Below are positions 1 through 7,538 of a stretch of DNA of 12,469 nt, piece after piece. The stretch comes from an uncultured Clostridia bacterium (lineage in GTDB: Bacteria; Bacillota; Clostridia; Christensenellales; UBA1242). The notes beneath the pieces were generated by a model. That model made no database searches, was not told the DNA's origin, and saw only the letters and a list, made by a program, of their open reading frames with translations. Position numbers and translations under genes: made by a program. Positions within the stretch are counted from its first letter, which is position 1, and each line of letters opens with the position of its first letter. Location of the stretch: the NCBI GenBank assembly GCA_947631485.1, contig CANRLJ010000013.1:1-12469 (forward strand), given 5' to 3'.

Positions 1-124
1 GTGTGTCATCCTCTGCTGTGATTTTTATTCCTTCCAAAATAGGATTTGTTGTTTTGTTTGAAATCGCTTTGCTTACGCTTAAAAAAGCATCTGAAAGTTC
101 TATTCCGTGACATGAAACGTACAT
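1..124 (-). CDS. dnaN: DNA polymerase III beta subunit (sliding clamp), N-terminal part, cut by window edge
   Basis: The 41 visible codons begin MYVSCHGIELSDAFLSVSKA and continue through KTTNPILEGIKI. This is the start of a DnaN sliding clamp; the Bacillus protein has KAVSSRTTIPILTGIKI at the same place. The family forms a dimeric ring around DNA that tethers the replicative polymerase. The start is the ATG at 122-124, preceded at 131-137 by an AAGGAGA ribosome binding site with 6 nt spacing. It lies downstream of dnaA on the same strand, the usual dnaA-dnaN order, with a 305-nt gap that holds the candidate origin. The remainder of the gene is beyond the left edge. Confidence 0.93.
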   Translation of the reverse strand, partial: MYVSCHGIELSDAFLSVSKAISNKTTNPILEGIKITAEDDT

Positions 125-149
125 TTTTGTTCTCCTTATTACAAAATCA

Positions 150-179
150 ATTATAACACACAAGCATCTTTGAAAGCAA
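150..179 (-). promoter_or_regulatory. Predicted dnaN promoter
   Basis: Read on the minus strand there is a perfect TATAAT (+ coordinates 150-155), directly preceded by TGT (156-158), which makes an extended -10. A weak -35 candidate TTGCTT lies at 174-179 with an 18-bp spacer. The predicted start of transcription is about 20 nt upstream of the dnaN ATG, so the ribosome binding site at 131-137 is inside the transcript. dnaN could also be read by transcription continuing from dnaA, because no terminator hairpin is visible after dnaA. Confidence 0.6.
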
Positions 180-224
180 ACAATATTGGTTTAATTTCAT
201 TTTCATTTTTTCAGCACATGCGCG

Positions 225-446
225 CCAACTTATAGTTTTTATTATTTTTATTTATTGTGTAATAATACTCTTAATAATGCTATGTGGAAATGTGTGGAAA
301 AGTTGGATTAACCCCTTCATAATCAACATATAGCGTTGTTTTTGAGAGGCATAGGCACAATATATGTGAAAAGTGAAAACTTTGAAATGTGGACAACTAT
401 GTGCAAAAGATGTTTGTTGTTGAGTCTTGTTATCCACTTATCAACA
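225..446. other. Candidate chromosomal replication origin (oriC), dnaA-dnaN interval
   Basis: This is the only stretch over 300 bases without a gene (125-429), extended slightly into the 3' end of dnaA. Positions 225-282 are very AT-rich (a possible unwinding element). They are followed by DnaA-box-like 9-mers (consensus TTATCCACA). On the minus strand these are 283-291 (two mismatches), 293-301 (TTTTCCACA, one mismatch) and 388-396 (TTGTCCACA, one mismatch). On the plus strand they are 430-438 (TTATCCACT, one mismatch) and 438-446 (TTATCAACA, one mismatch); these two share a base and lie over the dnaA stop codon. Position between dnaA and dnaN is the classical place of the Bacillus unwinding origin. 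No box matches the consensus perfectly. Confidence 0.68.
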
Positions 447-1779
447 TGTCTCTGATGTCGTTTATAAGGGTTTGTGTTTTCTTGTTTGATTTTAGGTCTT
501 GCGAAATTTTGTCGCGCGAGTGCATGATTGTGGTGTGGTCTCTTCCTCCAAACAATTTTCCAATGTTCACAAGTGGCAGATTTAGGATGTCACTTATAAG
601 ATATATGGCAATCATCCTTGGTTCAACAATCTCTTTGTTTTTCTTCTTTCCGGTTATGTCCTGATATGAAACATTAAAGTAGTCGCACACAACAGAGATT
701 ATTTTGTCTGGGGTGAGGTCGTTTTTTATTTCCTCTTTCTGATTTGAAAATATGTCAAGAGCCTCTTCCATCGTTGCAACTTTCTTTCCGGACAAGGTGG
801 CAAGAAAATACACCTCAGACAACTTTCCTTCCAATTCTCTTATGTTTGTGTCAACATTTTCTGCAATGTAATTTATGACATCATCGTCGGCATAATATTT
901 TTCAAGTTGGCTCTTTTTTCTTAATATGGCAATTCGCGTTTCGATGTCTGGCTTTTGAATATCATGAATAAGCCCACTTGCAAAACGAGAACGCAATCTG
1001 TCTTCAAGAGTTGGAATATCTTTCGGTGGTCTATCAGAACAAATTATGACCTGTTTGTTGTTTAAGATAAGTTCGTTGAAGGTGTGGAAAAATTCTTCCT
1101 GAGTTTCTTTTTTGTTTGAAATAAACTGAATATCATCAACAAGCAGCACATCCAAATTTCTGTATTTTCCTCTGAATTCCATGACTGCCTTGTTTTTTGT
1201 TGGAGACCAAAGGGAGGCAATATAGTCGTTTGTGAACTGTTCGCAAGTTGTGTACATGATTTTCAGTTTTGGAGAAAATTCTCTGATATAATTTCCAATT
1301 GCGTGCAACAGGTGAGTTTTTCCAAGCCCAACACCGCCATAGATGAAAAGAGGGTTATATCTTTTGCCTGGGTGTTCGGCAACAGTTCTTGCAGCGGCAT
1401 AAACAAACTGATTGCTTTTTCCTACGACAAAGTTGTCAAATGTGAACTTTTCGAAAAACGGATTTGGCTCTTCCGTTTGAACAGCTTTTTTGTCCTCGAC
1501 ATTGTTGCTTTTCATATATTCAATTTCTTCGTTTTGGTCAAGCACGACAATCTTCATCTGTCGCCCCATAACTTCATTGCAGCACTCACTGATTTTGTCT
1601 ATGAAATTTCTGAGAATCTGATTTTTTGCTGACACGGACTGAGTTGCTATGACAAAATGGTCGTTTTCATCAATTTCGATGGGTTTTGTTGGCTCAATCC
1701 ACAGCATATATGACACTGAGGATATGCGAAGTTCCAACTTTTCCAAAACCTGTTTCCAAATGCTTTGAATATCTTGCAT
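430..1779 (-). CDS. dnaA: Chromosomal replication initiator protein DnaA
   Basis: A complete 449-residue protein of the normal family length. DnaA binds DnaA boxes as an ATP-dependent filament, opens the origin and loads the helicase. Domain I is residues 1 to about 80 (starts MQDIQSIWKQVLEKL), followed by a short variable linker (about 81-105). The AAA+ ATPase domain has Walker A GGVGLGKTH at 148-156, Walker B VLLVDD at 211-216 and the arginine-rich RLRSRF at 261-266. The C-terminal DNA-binding domain carries the DnaA signature GGRDHTTIMHS at 411-421. The start ATG (1777-1779) has an AGGAG at 1786-1790 with 6 nt spacing. It is divergent from recF. No DnaA box is evident near its promoter, so autoregulation is not visible there. 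All key motifs are intact. Confidence 0.98.
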   Translation of the reverse strand: MQDIQSIWKQVLEKLELRISSVSYMLWIEPTKPIEIDENDHFVIATQSVSAKNQILRNFIDKISECCNEVMGRQMKIVVLDQNEEIEYMKSNNVEDKKAVQTEEPNPFFEKFTFDNFVVGKSNQFVYAAARTVAEHPGKRYNPLFIYGGVGLGKTHLLHAIGNYIREFSPKLKIMYTTCEQFTNDYIASLWSPTKNKAVMEFRGKYRNLDVLLVDDIQFISNKKETQEEFFHTFNELILNNKQVIICSDRPPKDIPTLEDRLRSRFASGLIHDIQKPDIETRIAILRKKSQLEKYYADDDVINYIAENVDTNIRELEGKLSEVYFLATLSGKKVATMEEALDIFSNQKEEIKNDLTPDKIISVVCDYFNVSYQDITGKKKNKEIVEPRMIAIYLISDILNLPLVNIGKLFGGRDHTTIMHSRDKISQDLKSNKKTQTLINDIRDMLISG

Positions 1780-1810
1780 AATAAACTCCTAAGGCAAAAA
1801 CTTTAGATTT

Positions 1811-1839
1811 ATTTTAAAATGTAAAAAATAAATTGTCAA
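1811..1839 (-). promoter_or_regulatory. Predicted dnaA promoter
   Basis: On the minus strand a perfect -35 TTGACA (1834-1839) is followed by a 17-bp spacer and -10 TAAAAT (1811-1816). The expected transcription start near 1804 leaves a leader of about 25 nt containing the AGGAG at 1786-1790. The architecture is identical to the promoter of the small membrane protein gene at 9856-9884, which supports the call. Confidence 0.85.
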
Positions 1840-1845
1840 GCAAGT

Positions 1846-1873
1846 TTGAAATGTTTAAAAAATGTGTTAAAAT
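1846..1873 (+). promoter_or_regulatory. Predicted recF promoter (extended -10, leaderless)
   Basis: -35 TTGAAA (1846-1851), 16-bp spacer, -10 TAAAAT (1868-1873) preceded by TGT (1865-1867), which gives an extended -10. The recF GTG begins at 1880, six bases after the -10 box, so transcription is expected to start at or next to the start codon. The -35 boxes of this promoter and the divergent dnaA promoter are 6 bp apart, so two polymerases would compete for the same short DNA segment. Confidence 0.72.
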
Positions 1874-1879
1874 AGATTT

Positions 1880-2968
1880 GTGAAAATACAATCAATAGAA
1901 CTTGACGGCTTCAGAAACTACGGCCACATAAAGACAAAGTTTGACGACAATGTAAACATTTTAATAGGAAAAAATGCTCAGGGAAAGACAAACCTATTGG
2001 AAAGCATTTTTTATTGCTGCATAGGGAAAAGTTTTAAGTCATGCAAAGATAAAGAACTTGTAAATTGGTCGGCAGAGCAAGCAAGAATTAAGATTGTTGC
2101 ACAAAAAAAATACAGAGATTTGACGATTGAAGCAAGGCTGTTTAAAGACCAAAAAAAGACGATAAAAATAAATGACCTTCCAATAAAAAAAATAGGAGAA
2201 TTGATAGGAGAAATAAATGTCGTGTTTTTCTCTCCACAGGAATTGAAACTTGTAAGAGAAAGTCCGGAAGAAAGAAGAAAGTTTATGGACATTGACATCT
2301 CGCAAAACAACAAAAGATATTTCTATCAACTTTCGCGCTATGAAAAAATTTTGCAAAACAGAAACAAACTTCTTAAAAATAGCAAGACGATTGACGTTGT
2401 GAAAGAGACGGTTGAAATTTGGGACAGGGCACTTGTTGCATCAGCAAAACTTCTTGCCTTTGAAAGACAAAAATTTGTTTCGCAAATATTGCCTTTTGCA
2501 CAAAAAGCGCACTCCTACATCAGCGGAGGAAAAGAACAACTAGAACTGAAATACATTTGTGGATGCAAGGTTGAACTTGACGAAAACTTTGAAGAAAATC
2601 TGATGAAGCAACTGAGAAAAAACTTGGAGAAGGACTATAAATTAGGTTACACCTCTCTTGGCGTGCATAGAGATGATATTGACATATATCTAAATGGCGT
2701 TGAGGTGAAGGGTTTTGGCTCTCAGGGGCAGCAGAGGACTGTTGCACTGTCGCTTAAACTTGCCGAACTTGAAAATATGTGCAACATAAATGGAGAATAT
2801 CCAATTTTGCTGCTTGACGATGTGTTTTCAGAACTTGACAGCGAAAGACAAGCAAGGCTGATTAAGTTTGTTGGCAGAACGCAAACCTTCATCACTTGCA
2901 CGGACGAAAAAAAGATAAGTGGAAAGGTGTATAAAATCTCAAACGGAGAAATTGCCGTTCAAAAATGA
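1880..2968 (+). CDS. recF: DNA replication and repair protein RecF
   Basis: A 362-residue SMC-like ATPase of normal RecF length. RecF acts with RecO and RecR to load RecA at single-strand gaps in damaged or stalled DNA. Visible motifs are Walker A GKNAQGKT at 30-37, the ABC signature region FGSQGQQRTVALSL at 279-292 and Walker B ILLLDDVFSELD at 309-320. The GTG at 1880 is chosen because the N-terminus MKIQSIELDGFRNY aligns with the beginning of other RecF proteins (Bacillus MYIQNLELTSYRDY). No Shine-Dalgarno sequence lies upstream; the 5' flank is the promoter itself. recF normally follows dnaN in Bacillota, but here it lies on the other side of dnaA and is transcribed away from it. A run of eight A at 2103-2110 is inside the reading frame. 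Confidence 0.96.
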   Translation: MKIQSIELDGFRNYGHIKTKFDDNVNILIGKNAQGKTNLLESIFYCCIGKSFKSCKDKELVNWSAEQARIKIVAQKKYRDLTIEARLFKDQKKTIKINDLPIKKIGELIGEINVVFFSPQELKLVRESPEERRKFMDIDISQNNKRYFYQLSRYEKILQNRNKLLKNSKTIDVVKETVEIWDRALVASAKLLAFERQKFVSQILPFAQKAHSYISGGKEQLELKYICGCKVELDENFEENLMKQLRKNLEKDYKLGYTSLGVHRDDIDIYLNGVEVKGFGSQGQQRTVALSLKLAELENMCNINGEYPILLLDDVFSELDSERQARLIKFVGRTQTFITCTDEKKISGKVYKISNGEIAVQK

Positions 2969-2985
2969 AAAAAGCGGAAAGAAAC

Positions 2986-3014
2986 TTGTTTTTATAGCAA
3001 AAATGTTATATACT
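2986..3014 (+). promoter_or_regulatory. Predicted promoter of the CvpA-like/rsmH/ftsL-slot/ftsI gene run
   Basis: -35 TTGTTT (2986-2991), 17-bp spacer, -10 TATACT (3009-3014). It lies in the 66-nt gap after recF, upstream of the AGGAG at 3023-3027. No terminator hairpin is seen between recF and this promoter, so some read-through from recF is possible. Confidence 0.65.
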
Positions 3015-3034
3015 AAACAAAAAGGAGAAAGATT

Positions 3035-5890
3035 ATGACAGCAGCAATAACTTGGGGAACAATAGGAGTCTTTGTTTTGTTTCTTGCCTTGGGACTGGCA
3101 ATAGGATTGATTAGAGGGGCAAAGCGCTCGGCTGTTCACTTTGCGTTTGTGATTGTAAGTTTTGTCCTGGCATTTTTCATCACAACACCAATCGCAGGTG
3201 CAATATTAAACATCAAATTCAATTTGGACGGAGGAAGTTACACCCTAAGCCAATACATCATCAAAATGATAAACTTTGACCTGTCAAACTACGGCGTGGC
3301 ACAAGAGTTCATCACAAAACTGCCGGTGGCTCTTGTTTCACCAATACTGTTTATTGTGTTGTCGCTTGTTTGTTATTTTGTCTTTGACATAATCTATCTC
3401 ATCGTTGCAAGACTTGTGTTTGGCAAGAAGAAAAAAGATTTTGAAAACAAAAAGCCACACAGAATTTTTGGCGGAGCAATAGGACTTGTTGAGGGATTTT
3501 TGTTTATGGTGCTTTTGTTTGCACCACTGACATCGTTGACTTCAACCGTGCAAGATATTGCATATGTAAAAACAACGGCACAGGCTCAGGCAGAAGAGGT
3601 CTCTGACGACAATCATCTCAAAACCATCGGAAGCCTTGCAAGCGAAAACTTGCCACCAGAAGTGATGGATGTTTTGAAGGCCTACAACAACAGTGTTCTT
3701 GGAAAAGTCACAGGTGCTGGAGGAATTGACGACTTGTTGTTTGATGGACTTTCGCAAGTGCAAGTTCACGGCAAGACAATCACAATAAGAAAAGAACTTT
3801 TGGCAGGAACAAAGATTTATGACAACTTTGTTCAGATATACAACAACTTTCAGGACGAAAACTTTGACGTAATAAAATTGTCAGCAATAAAGCAAAACCT
3901 TTCAACCTTTTTGGATGGCGAACTTTTCAGAACGGTTGTTGTTGACACAGCAAAACAGTTCATCCTGACCCACAGCGAAGAACAAGTCAAAAAGTTGCCA
4001 GAAATATTGCAGGAAATTTTGGCAGAATTAAAGAACACTCTTGAGGGAGAGGAAAAAATCTCTCTTGCGGACGACTTGAAAAACGACCTTCTTAAAGTTG
4101 TGGATGCTGGAGATTTCATTTTGGATAAACAACTTATTCAAAAGTATAACGAACTTACTGAAAAAGACGCAATGGCAATTTTGAATTTCGTAAACGAAAA
4201 TCTGGACACCGAAACATTTGACAGAATTCTTGGCGATGTTTTGGATTTGAAAATGGTTTCATATTCCATGCAGGCACTTTTGAACTATGGCTCAGACAAA
4301 GTTTCAGAAATTTTTGATGGCGACAAAGAAATAAAGCTAAACACAAACGTTGAAAATGTTGAGGAAATGCTTAAACAGGCAAAAGAGGCCGTTGGAAATC
4401 TTGTGGAACTTAGCAATCTTTTGCAACTGCCACAACTTTTGGAAGCGGAGGACAAGGTTGATTTTCTTGTGAACATCAAGACCGAGGATTTGGAAGCAGG
4501 CATGACCCTTGCAGGAACAACTCTTGACGAATTGAGAGACTTGGAAATCCTGAAAGTTAAAGAGGGTGACGACACAAACTATGTGCTTGACAAAATATTG
4601 AAACACTACAACTTCTCAATCTTGGGCGACACAGTTTATGAAATGAAAGACGACACTGCCGAGGAAGTTGTTATTTCAGATTATAAAACCTTCTTCAATC
4701 ACATCAAAGAGCCAATAATGCTTGTGAAGGAGAACAATCTTGTTGCCCTTTTGGATGGAGGAGATGTTTTGGATTCTGTCATTGACCTTTTGAGTGCGGA
4801 CAGTGGACTTTTGGCAAAGACAATTTTGCCATTTAAAAACATGACGGCTTTGGATTTGGGCACAATGATTTATGATGAGGTTGTAAACACTCTGAAAACG
4901 CAAAAGTTGTCTGGCGACGACAAGTTGTTGAATTTTGACTATCTTGAAATTGACGGCGAAGAAACAAATGCCCAAAACTTTGCAAGATGGAATCAGGCGT
5001 TTAACACCTTGGGCGAAACTTTGAAAAATCTCAACACAGGCTCAGTAAGTGTGGGCGAAACAACATACACATACATCAAATATGTTTTAAGCGCAGAATA
5101 TAATCAGGACACTCTGATTGACAGCCTTTTGAAAGATGAAAACTTTGAAAACATCCTAAGCCCAGTGTTTGAAACAGAACTTTTCCAACCTTTGGGACAA
5201 ATGTTTTTGGACAATATAGACAGTGCTGTAAATGGCATCACAAAACTTTCCGCAAAATCAACCTACAAAGTGGACAAAACGGCGGCACAAGCCCTGAAAG
5301 CACTGCTTGGCAAAGTGAAAGCATTAAACGGCGAGGACTTAGACCTGAAGAGTGTTGGACAGATTTTGGACATTTTGAAGGAAAACGCAAAAGCAGACGG
5401 AGTGTTCAACACAGTGTTCTGCAACTTCATTTGGTATTTGACAGGCGATAACATCGGAGAACTTTCAGTTGATGGTCAAAGCCCAATCGACATCAAAGAC
5501 AAGGTTGCGGAATATTTGAAGAAGGAATACACTGATGAAGATTTAAGAGCGTTCTATCTTGAAGTTTCTTACACAGAAAAGTTTAAAGAAATTGCAAATG
5601 CAAAACAACTTGGCGACAACATCCTCAAAAACTTGCAAAGTGTTCCTGAAATAGACAGTCTTGAGACAGCCCAACAATTTGTGGATGCTTTGGAAAGTTC
5701 GCTTGAAGGCCTTTCTGACCAAGAAGTTGTTGACGCGTTGAACAACCTTGGAGATTTTGTTGACAAAGACACCATTTTAGGAAAGTTTGAGGGCAACGAC
5801 CAAGTTGTCAAAGAGGCACTTGGAAGTGCATTTGGCGGAAATGAAACCCTTCAAAACGCATTTAAAAACTTTCTTTGGCCTGAGGCATAA
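3035..5890 (+). CDS. Large protein with N-terminal CvpA-like membrane domain and long helical C-terminal region
   Basis: A 951-residue protein. Residues 1-170 resemble the CvpA (colicin V production) family: four hydrophobic segments at about 5-27, 33-57, 96-128 and 146-168, and a glycine-rich last segment (FGGAIGLVEGFLF, 145-157) typical of that family. The remaining 780 residues are acidic and look mostly alpha-helical, without a motif I recognise, and have no further convincing membrane segment. Ordinary CvpA proteins are about 160-200 residues, so the C-terminal part is a large addition. The ATG is preceded by AGGAG (3023-3027) with 7 nt spacing. The stop is 9 nt before rsmH, whose binding site overlaps the stop codon, so the genes are almost certainly cotranscribed. 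This suggests a role at the envelope or division site, which is inference from context. The CvpA assignment is moderately sure and the function is unknown. Confidence 0.8.
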   Translation: MTAAITWGTIGVFVLFLALGLAIGLIRGAKRSAVHFAFVIVSFVLAFFITTPIAGAILNIKFNLDGGSYTLSQYIIKMINFDLSNYGVAQEFITKLPVALVSPILFIVLSLVCYFVFDIIYLIVARLVFGKKKKDFENKKPHRIFGGAIGLVEGFLFMVLLFAPLTSLTSTVQDIAYVKTTAQAQAEEVSDDNHLKTIGSLASENLPPEVMDVLKAYNNSVLGKVTGAGGIDDLLFDGLSQVQVHGKTITIRKELLAGTKIYDNFVQIYNNFQDENFDVIKLSAIKQNLSTFLDGELFRTVVVDTAKQFILTHSEEQVKKLPEILQEILAELKNTLEGEEKISLADDLKNDLLKVVDAGDFILDKQLIQKYNELTEKDAMAILNFVNENLDTETFDRILGDVLDLKMVSYSMQALLNYGSDKVSEIFDGDKEIKLNTNVENVEEMLKQAKEAVGNLVELSNLLQLPQLLEAEDKVDFLVNIKTEDLEAGMTLAGTTLDELRDLEILKVKEGDDTNYVLDKILKHYNFSILGDTVYEMKDDTAEEVVISDYKTFFNHIKEPIMLVKENNLVALLDGGDVLDSVIDLLSADSGLLAKTILPFKNMTALDLGTMIYDEVVNTLKTQKLSGDDKLLNFDYLEIDGEETNAQNFARWNQAFNTLGETLKNLNTGSVSVGETTYTYIKYVLSAEYNQDTLIDSLLKDENFENILSPVFETELFQPLGQMFLDNIDSAVNGITKLSAKSTYKVDKTAAQALKALLGKVKALNGEDLDLKSVGQILDILKENAKADGVFNTVFCNFIWYLTGDNIGELSVDGQSPIDIKDKVAEYLKKEYTDEDLRAFYLEVSYTEKFKEIANAKQLGDNILKNLQSVPEIDSLETAQQFVDALESSLEGLSDQEVVDALNNLGDFVDKDTILGKFEGNDQVVKEALGSAFGGNETLQNAFKNFLWPEA

Positions 5891-5899
5891 GGAGGAAGA

Positions 5900-6838
5900 G
5901 TGCAGGAGTTTAGGCATGTTCCCGTCATGTTAAACGAGGTTGTTGATGGGCTTAGTATAGTTGAAAACGGAGTTTATGTTGATTGCACTGTCGGCGGAGG
6001 CGGACACTCTTTGAGGATTGTGCAGAAACTTAAAAACGGGCATCTATATGCCTTTGACCGAGATGAGGACGCAATAAAAAAATCCACCGAAACGCTGAAA
6101 GACTTTAAGAAAAACATAACCCTAATCAAAGCAAATTTTCATGATGCTCCAAGCATTTTGAAAGAGATGGGCGTCACTGAAATTGACGGTTTTTTGGTGG
6201 ACTTGGGCGTGAGTTCTTATCAAATTGACGAGGGCGACAGAGGTTTCAGTTTTGTGCATGATGGAAGGCTTGACATGCGCATGGACAGAAGCGAAGATGT
6301 TGAGACGGCAGAAGAGATTGTAAACTCCTTTTCGGAGCAAAGGCTTGTTGAAATCATGCAAGAATATGGCGAAGAGGAGTTTGCAAAGCCAATAGCAAAA
6401 AACATTGTGCTGGCGCGACAAAAAGCAAGGATTGAAACAACTTTTAGGCTTAAAGAGATAATAGAAAGCAGCATGCCCAAAAAGGTTGTGTATTCTCGCG
6501 GTGGGGCATCAAAAAAGGTGTTTCAGGCGCTGAGGATTTACATAAACAGAGAACTTGACGGCTTGGACAAATTTTTGGAAGAGATGATTGACATGTTGCG
6601 TGTTGGCGGCAGGGGAGTTGTTTTGACATTTCACAGTTTAGAGGACAGAATTGTCAAAAATGTCTTCAAACTTGAAAGCACAAACTGCATTTGTCCTCCA
6701 AAGACGCCAATTTGCATCTGCCATCACAAAGCAAAAGTCAGGTTGGTGAACAGAAAGCCGATTGTGGCATCTGAAAAAGAGCAGCAGGAAAACAGCCGAA
6801 GCACAAGTGCAAAATTGAGAATTGTTGAGAGGATATAA
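5900..6838 (+). CDS. rsmH: 16S rRNA (cytosine(1402)-N4)-methyltransferase RsmH (MraW)
   Basis: A 312-residue SAM-dependent methyltransferase of normal length. RsmH methylates N4 of C1402 in the decoding centre of 16S rRNA. Visible family hallmarks are HVPVMLNEVVDGL at 6-18, the SAM-binding VDCTVGGGGHS at 27-37, VDLGVSSYQID at 100-110, RGFSFVHDGRLDMRMD at 114-129, FHSLEDRIVK at 244-253 and the cysteine-rich CICPPKTPICICHH at 263-276. The GTG start at 5900 directly precedes the conserved N-terminus. AAGGAGG (5889-5895) overlaps the upstream stop and leaves 4 nt spacing, suggesting translational coupling. rsmH is normally the second gene of the dcw cluster after mraZ. Here the preceding gene is the large CvpA-like protein. 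Confidence 0.97.
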   Translation: MQEFRHVPVMLNEVVDGLSIVENGVYVDCTVGGGGHSLRIVQKLKNGHLYAFDRDEDAIKKSTETLKDFKKNITLIKANFHDAPSILKEMGVTEIDGFLVDLGVSSYQIDEGDRGFSFVHDGRLDMRMDRSEDVETAEEIVNSFSEQRLVEIMQEYGEEEFAKPIAKNIVLARQKARIETTFRLKEIIESSMPKKVVYSRGGASKKVFQALRIYINRELDGLDKFLEEMIDMLRVGGRGVVLTFHSLEDRIVKNVFKLESTNCICPPKTPICICHHKAKVRLVNRKPIVASEKEQQENSRSTSAKLRIVERI

Positions 6839-6872
6839 AAGAATATTTACAAAAGGAGGAAAATAAAGATAT

Positions 6873-7538
6873 ATGGATAGGCTTGTCGCAGAAACCGAAA
6901 CAAAAGAAAAAGAAGTTCAAGTGCAGACCGAAGTGGCAGCGGCGCAAGAGCAAGAGCCTGCACAAAAAGAGACAAATTCATATATAAACTCCTTTAAAGA
7001 CATGACTGTTGCGGACATAAAGCGCGAGGAAGAAAGGAAAGAGCAAGAAGAGTTTAAAAAGCAGAAAGAGGTTTTATTAAAGCAGCAGTATGAAGAGAAG
7101 ATTGAAGAGCAAACCGAGCAGCAGGAACAAAAGCAAGAGCAGGCCTCTCAAAAAATAATAGAAAAGCCAAACTATGACCTAATCGAAGAAAATCCAAAGG
7201 TTTTGAGACTGAAAAAGAGGACAAAGGAAAAGAAGGCTCTTTCAAAAAAGACGGCAGGAATAATCTTATCATGCACGCTGGGTGCGGCGGTGATTATTTC
7301 GGTGGCAAACTTTGTTGTCATCGACCAGATGCAGTCCAGTTTTTCGCAGATTGAAAGTTCTTACAACCTCAAACTTAGTGATTATTTGCAGCGTTTGACC
7401 GAACTTGACGGAACAAAGATGGGCACAGAGATAATTGAAACCTATCCTGACGAAAACAAGCCTGCTGGCGACTTGGGTAAAAAGAGCAACTGGTTTGACA
7501 GATTGTGCAACTTCATAGGGAGGCTGTTTGGAGGCTAA
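6873..7538 (+). CDS. Single-pass membrane protein in the ftsL position, with long cytoplasmic coiled coil
   Basis: A 221-residue protein between rsmH and the FtsI/SpoVD-type gene, exactly where Bacillota carry ftsL. Topology fits FtsL/DivIC: a cytoplasmic N-terminus, one hydrophobic segment at about 128-150 and a short outer part with heptad-like hydrophobics (about 151-178). FtsL is a bitopic divisome protein that helps activate FtsW/FtsI. Features unlike a usual FtsL of about 100-120 residues are the 127-residue cytoplasmic region, with a Glu/Gln/Lys-rich coiled coil at about 45-95, and a C-terminal tail ending NWFDRLCNFIGRLFGG that looks amphipathic. The ATG at 6873 follows AAGGAGGA (6853-6860) with a rather long 12-nt spacing. 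The stop codon immediately adjoins the next ATG. Identification as FtsL rests on position and topology, not on recognisable sequence similarity. Confidence 0.85.
   Translation: MDRLVAETETKEKEVQVQTEVAAAQEQEPAQKETNSYINSFKDMTVADIKREEERKEQEEFKKQKEVLLKQQYEEKIEEQTEQQEQKQEQASQKIIEKPNYDLIEENPKVLRLKKRTKEKKALSKKTAGIILSCTLGAAVIISVANFVVIDQMQSSFSQIESSYNLKLSDYLQRLTELDGTKMGTEIIETYPDENKPAGDLGKKSNWFDRLCNFIGRLFGG

Noticed and set aside
389..664. Rightward open frames of about 60-110 codons opposite dnaA and over the oriC gap.
   Set aside because: They lie antisense to a clear dnaA gene, have no ribosome binding site or recognisable protein sequence, and are shadow frames.
2103..2110. Run of eight A in recF as a possible slippery or phase-variable site.
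   Set aside because: A and T runs of this length are common in this A/T-rich sequence, the frame is intact, and RecF is not a typical phase-variable function.
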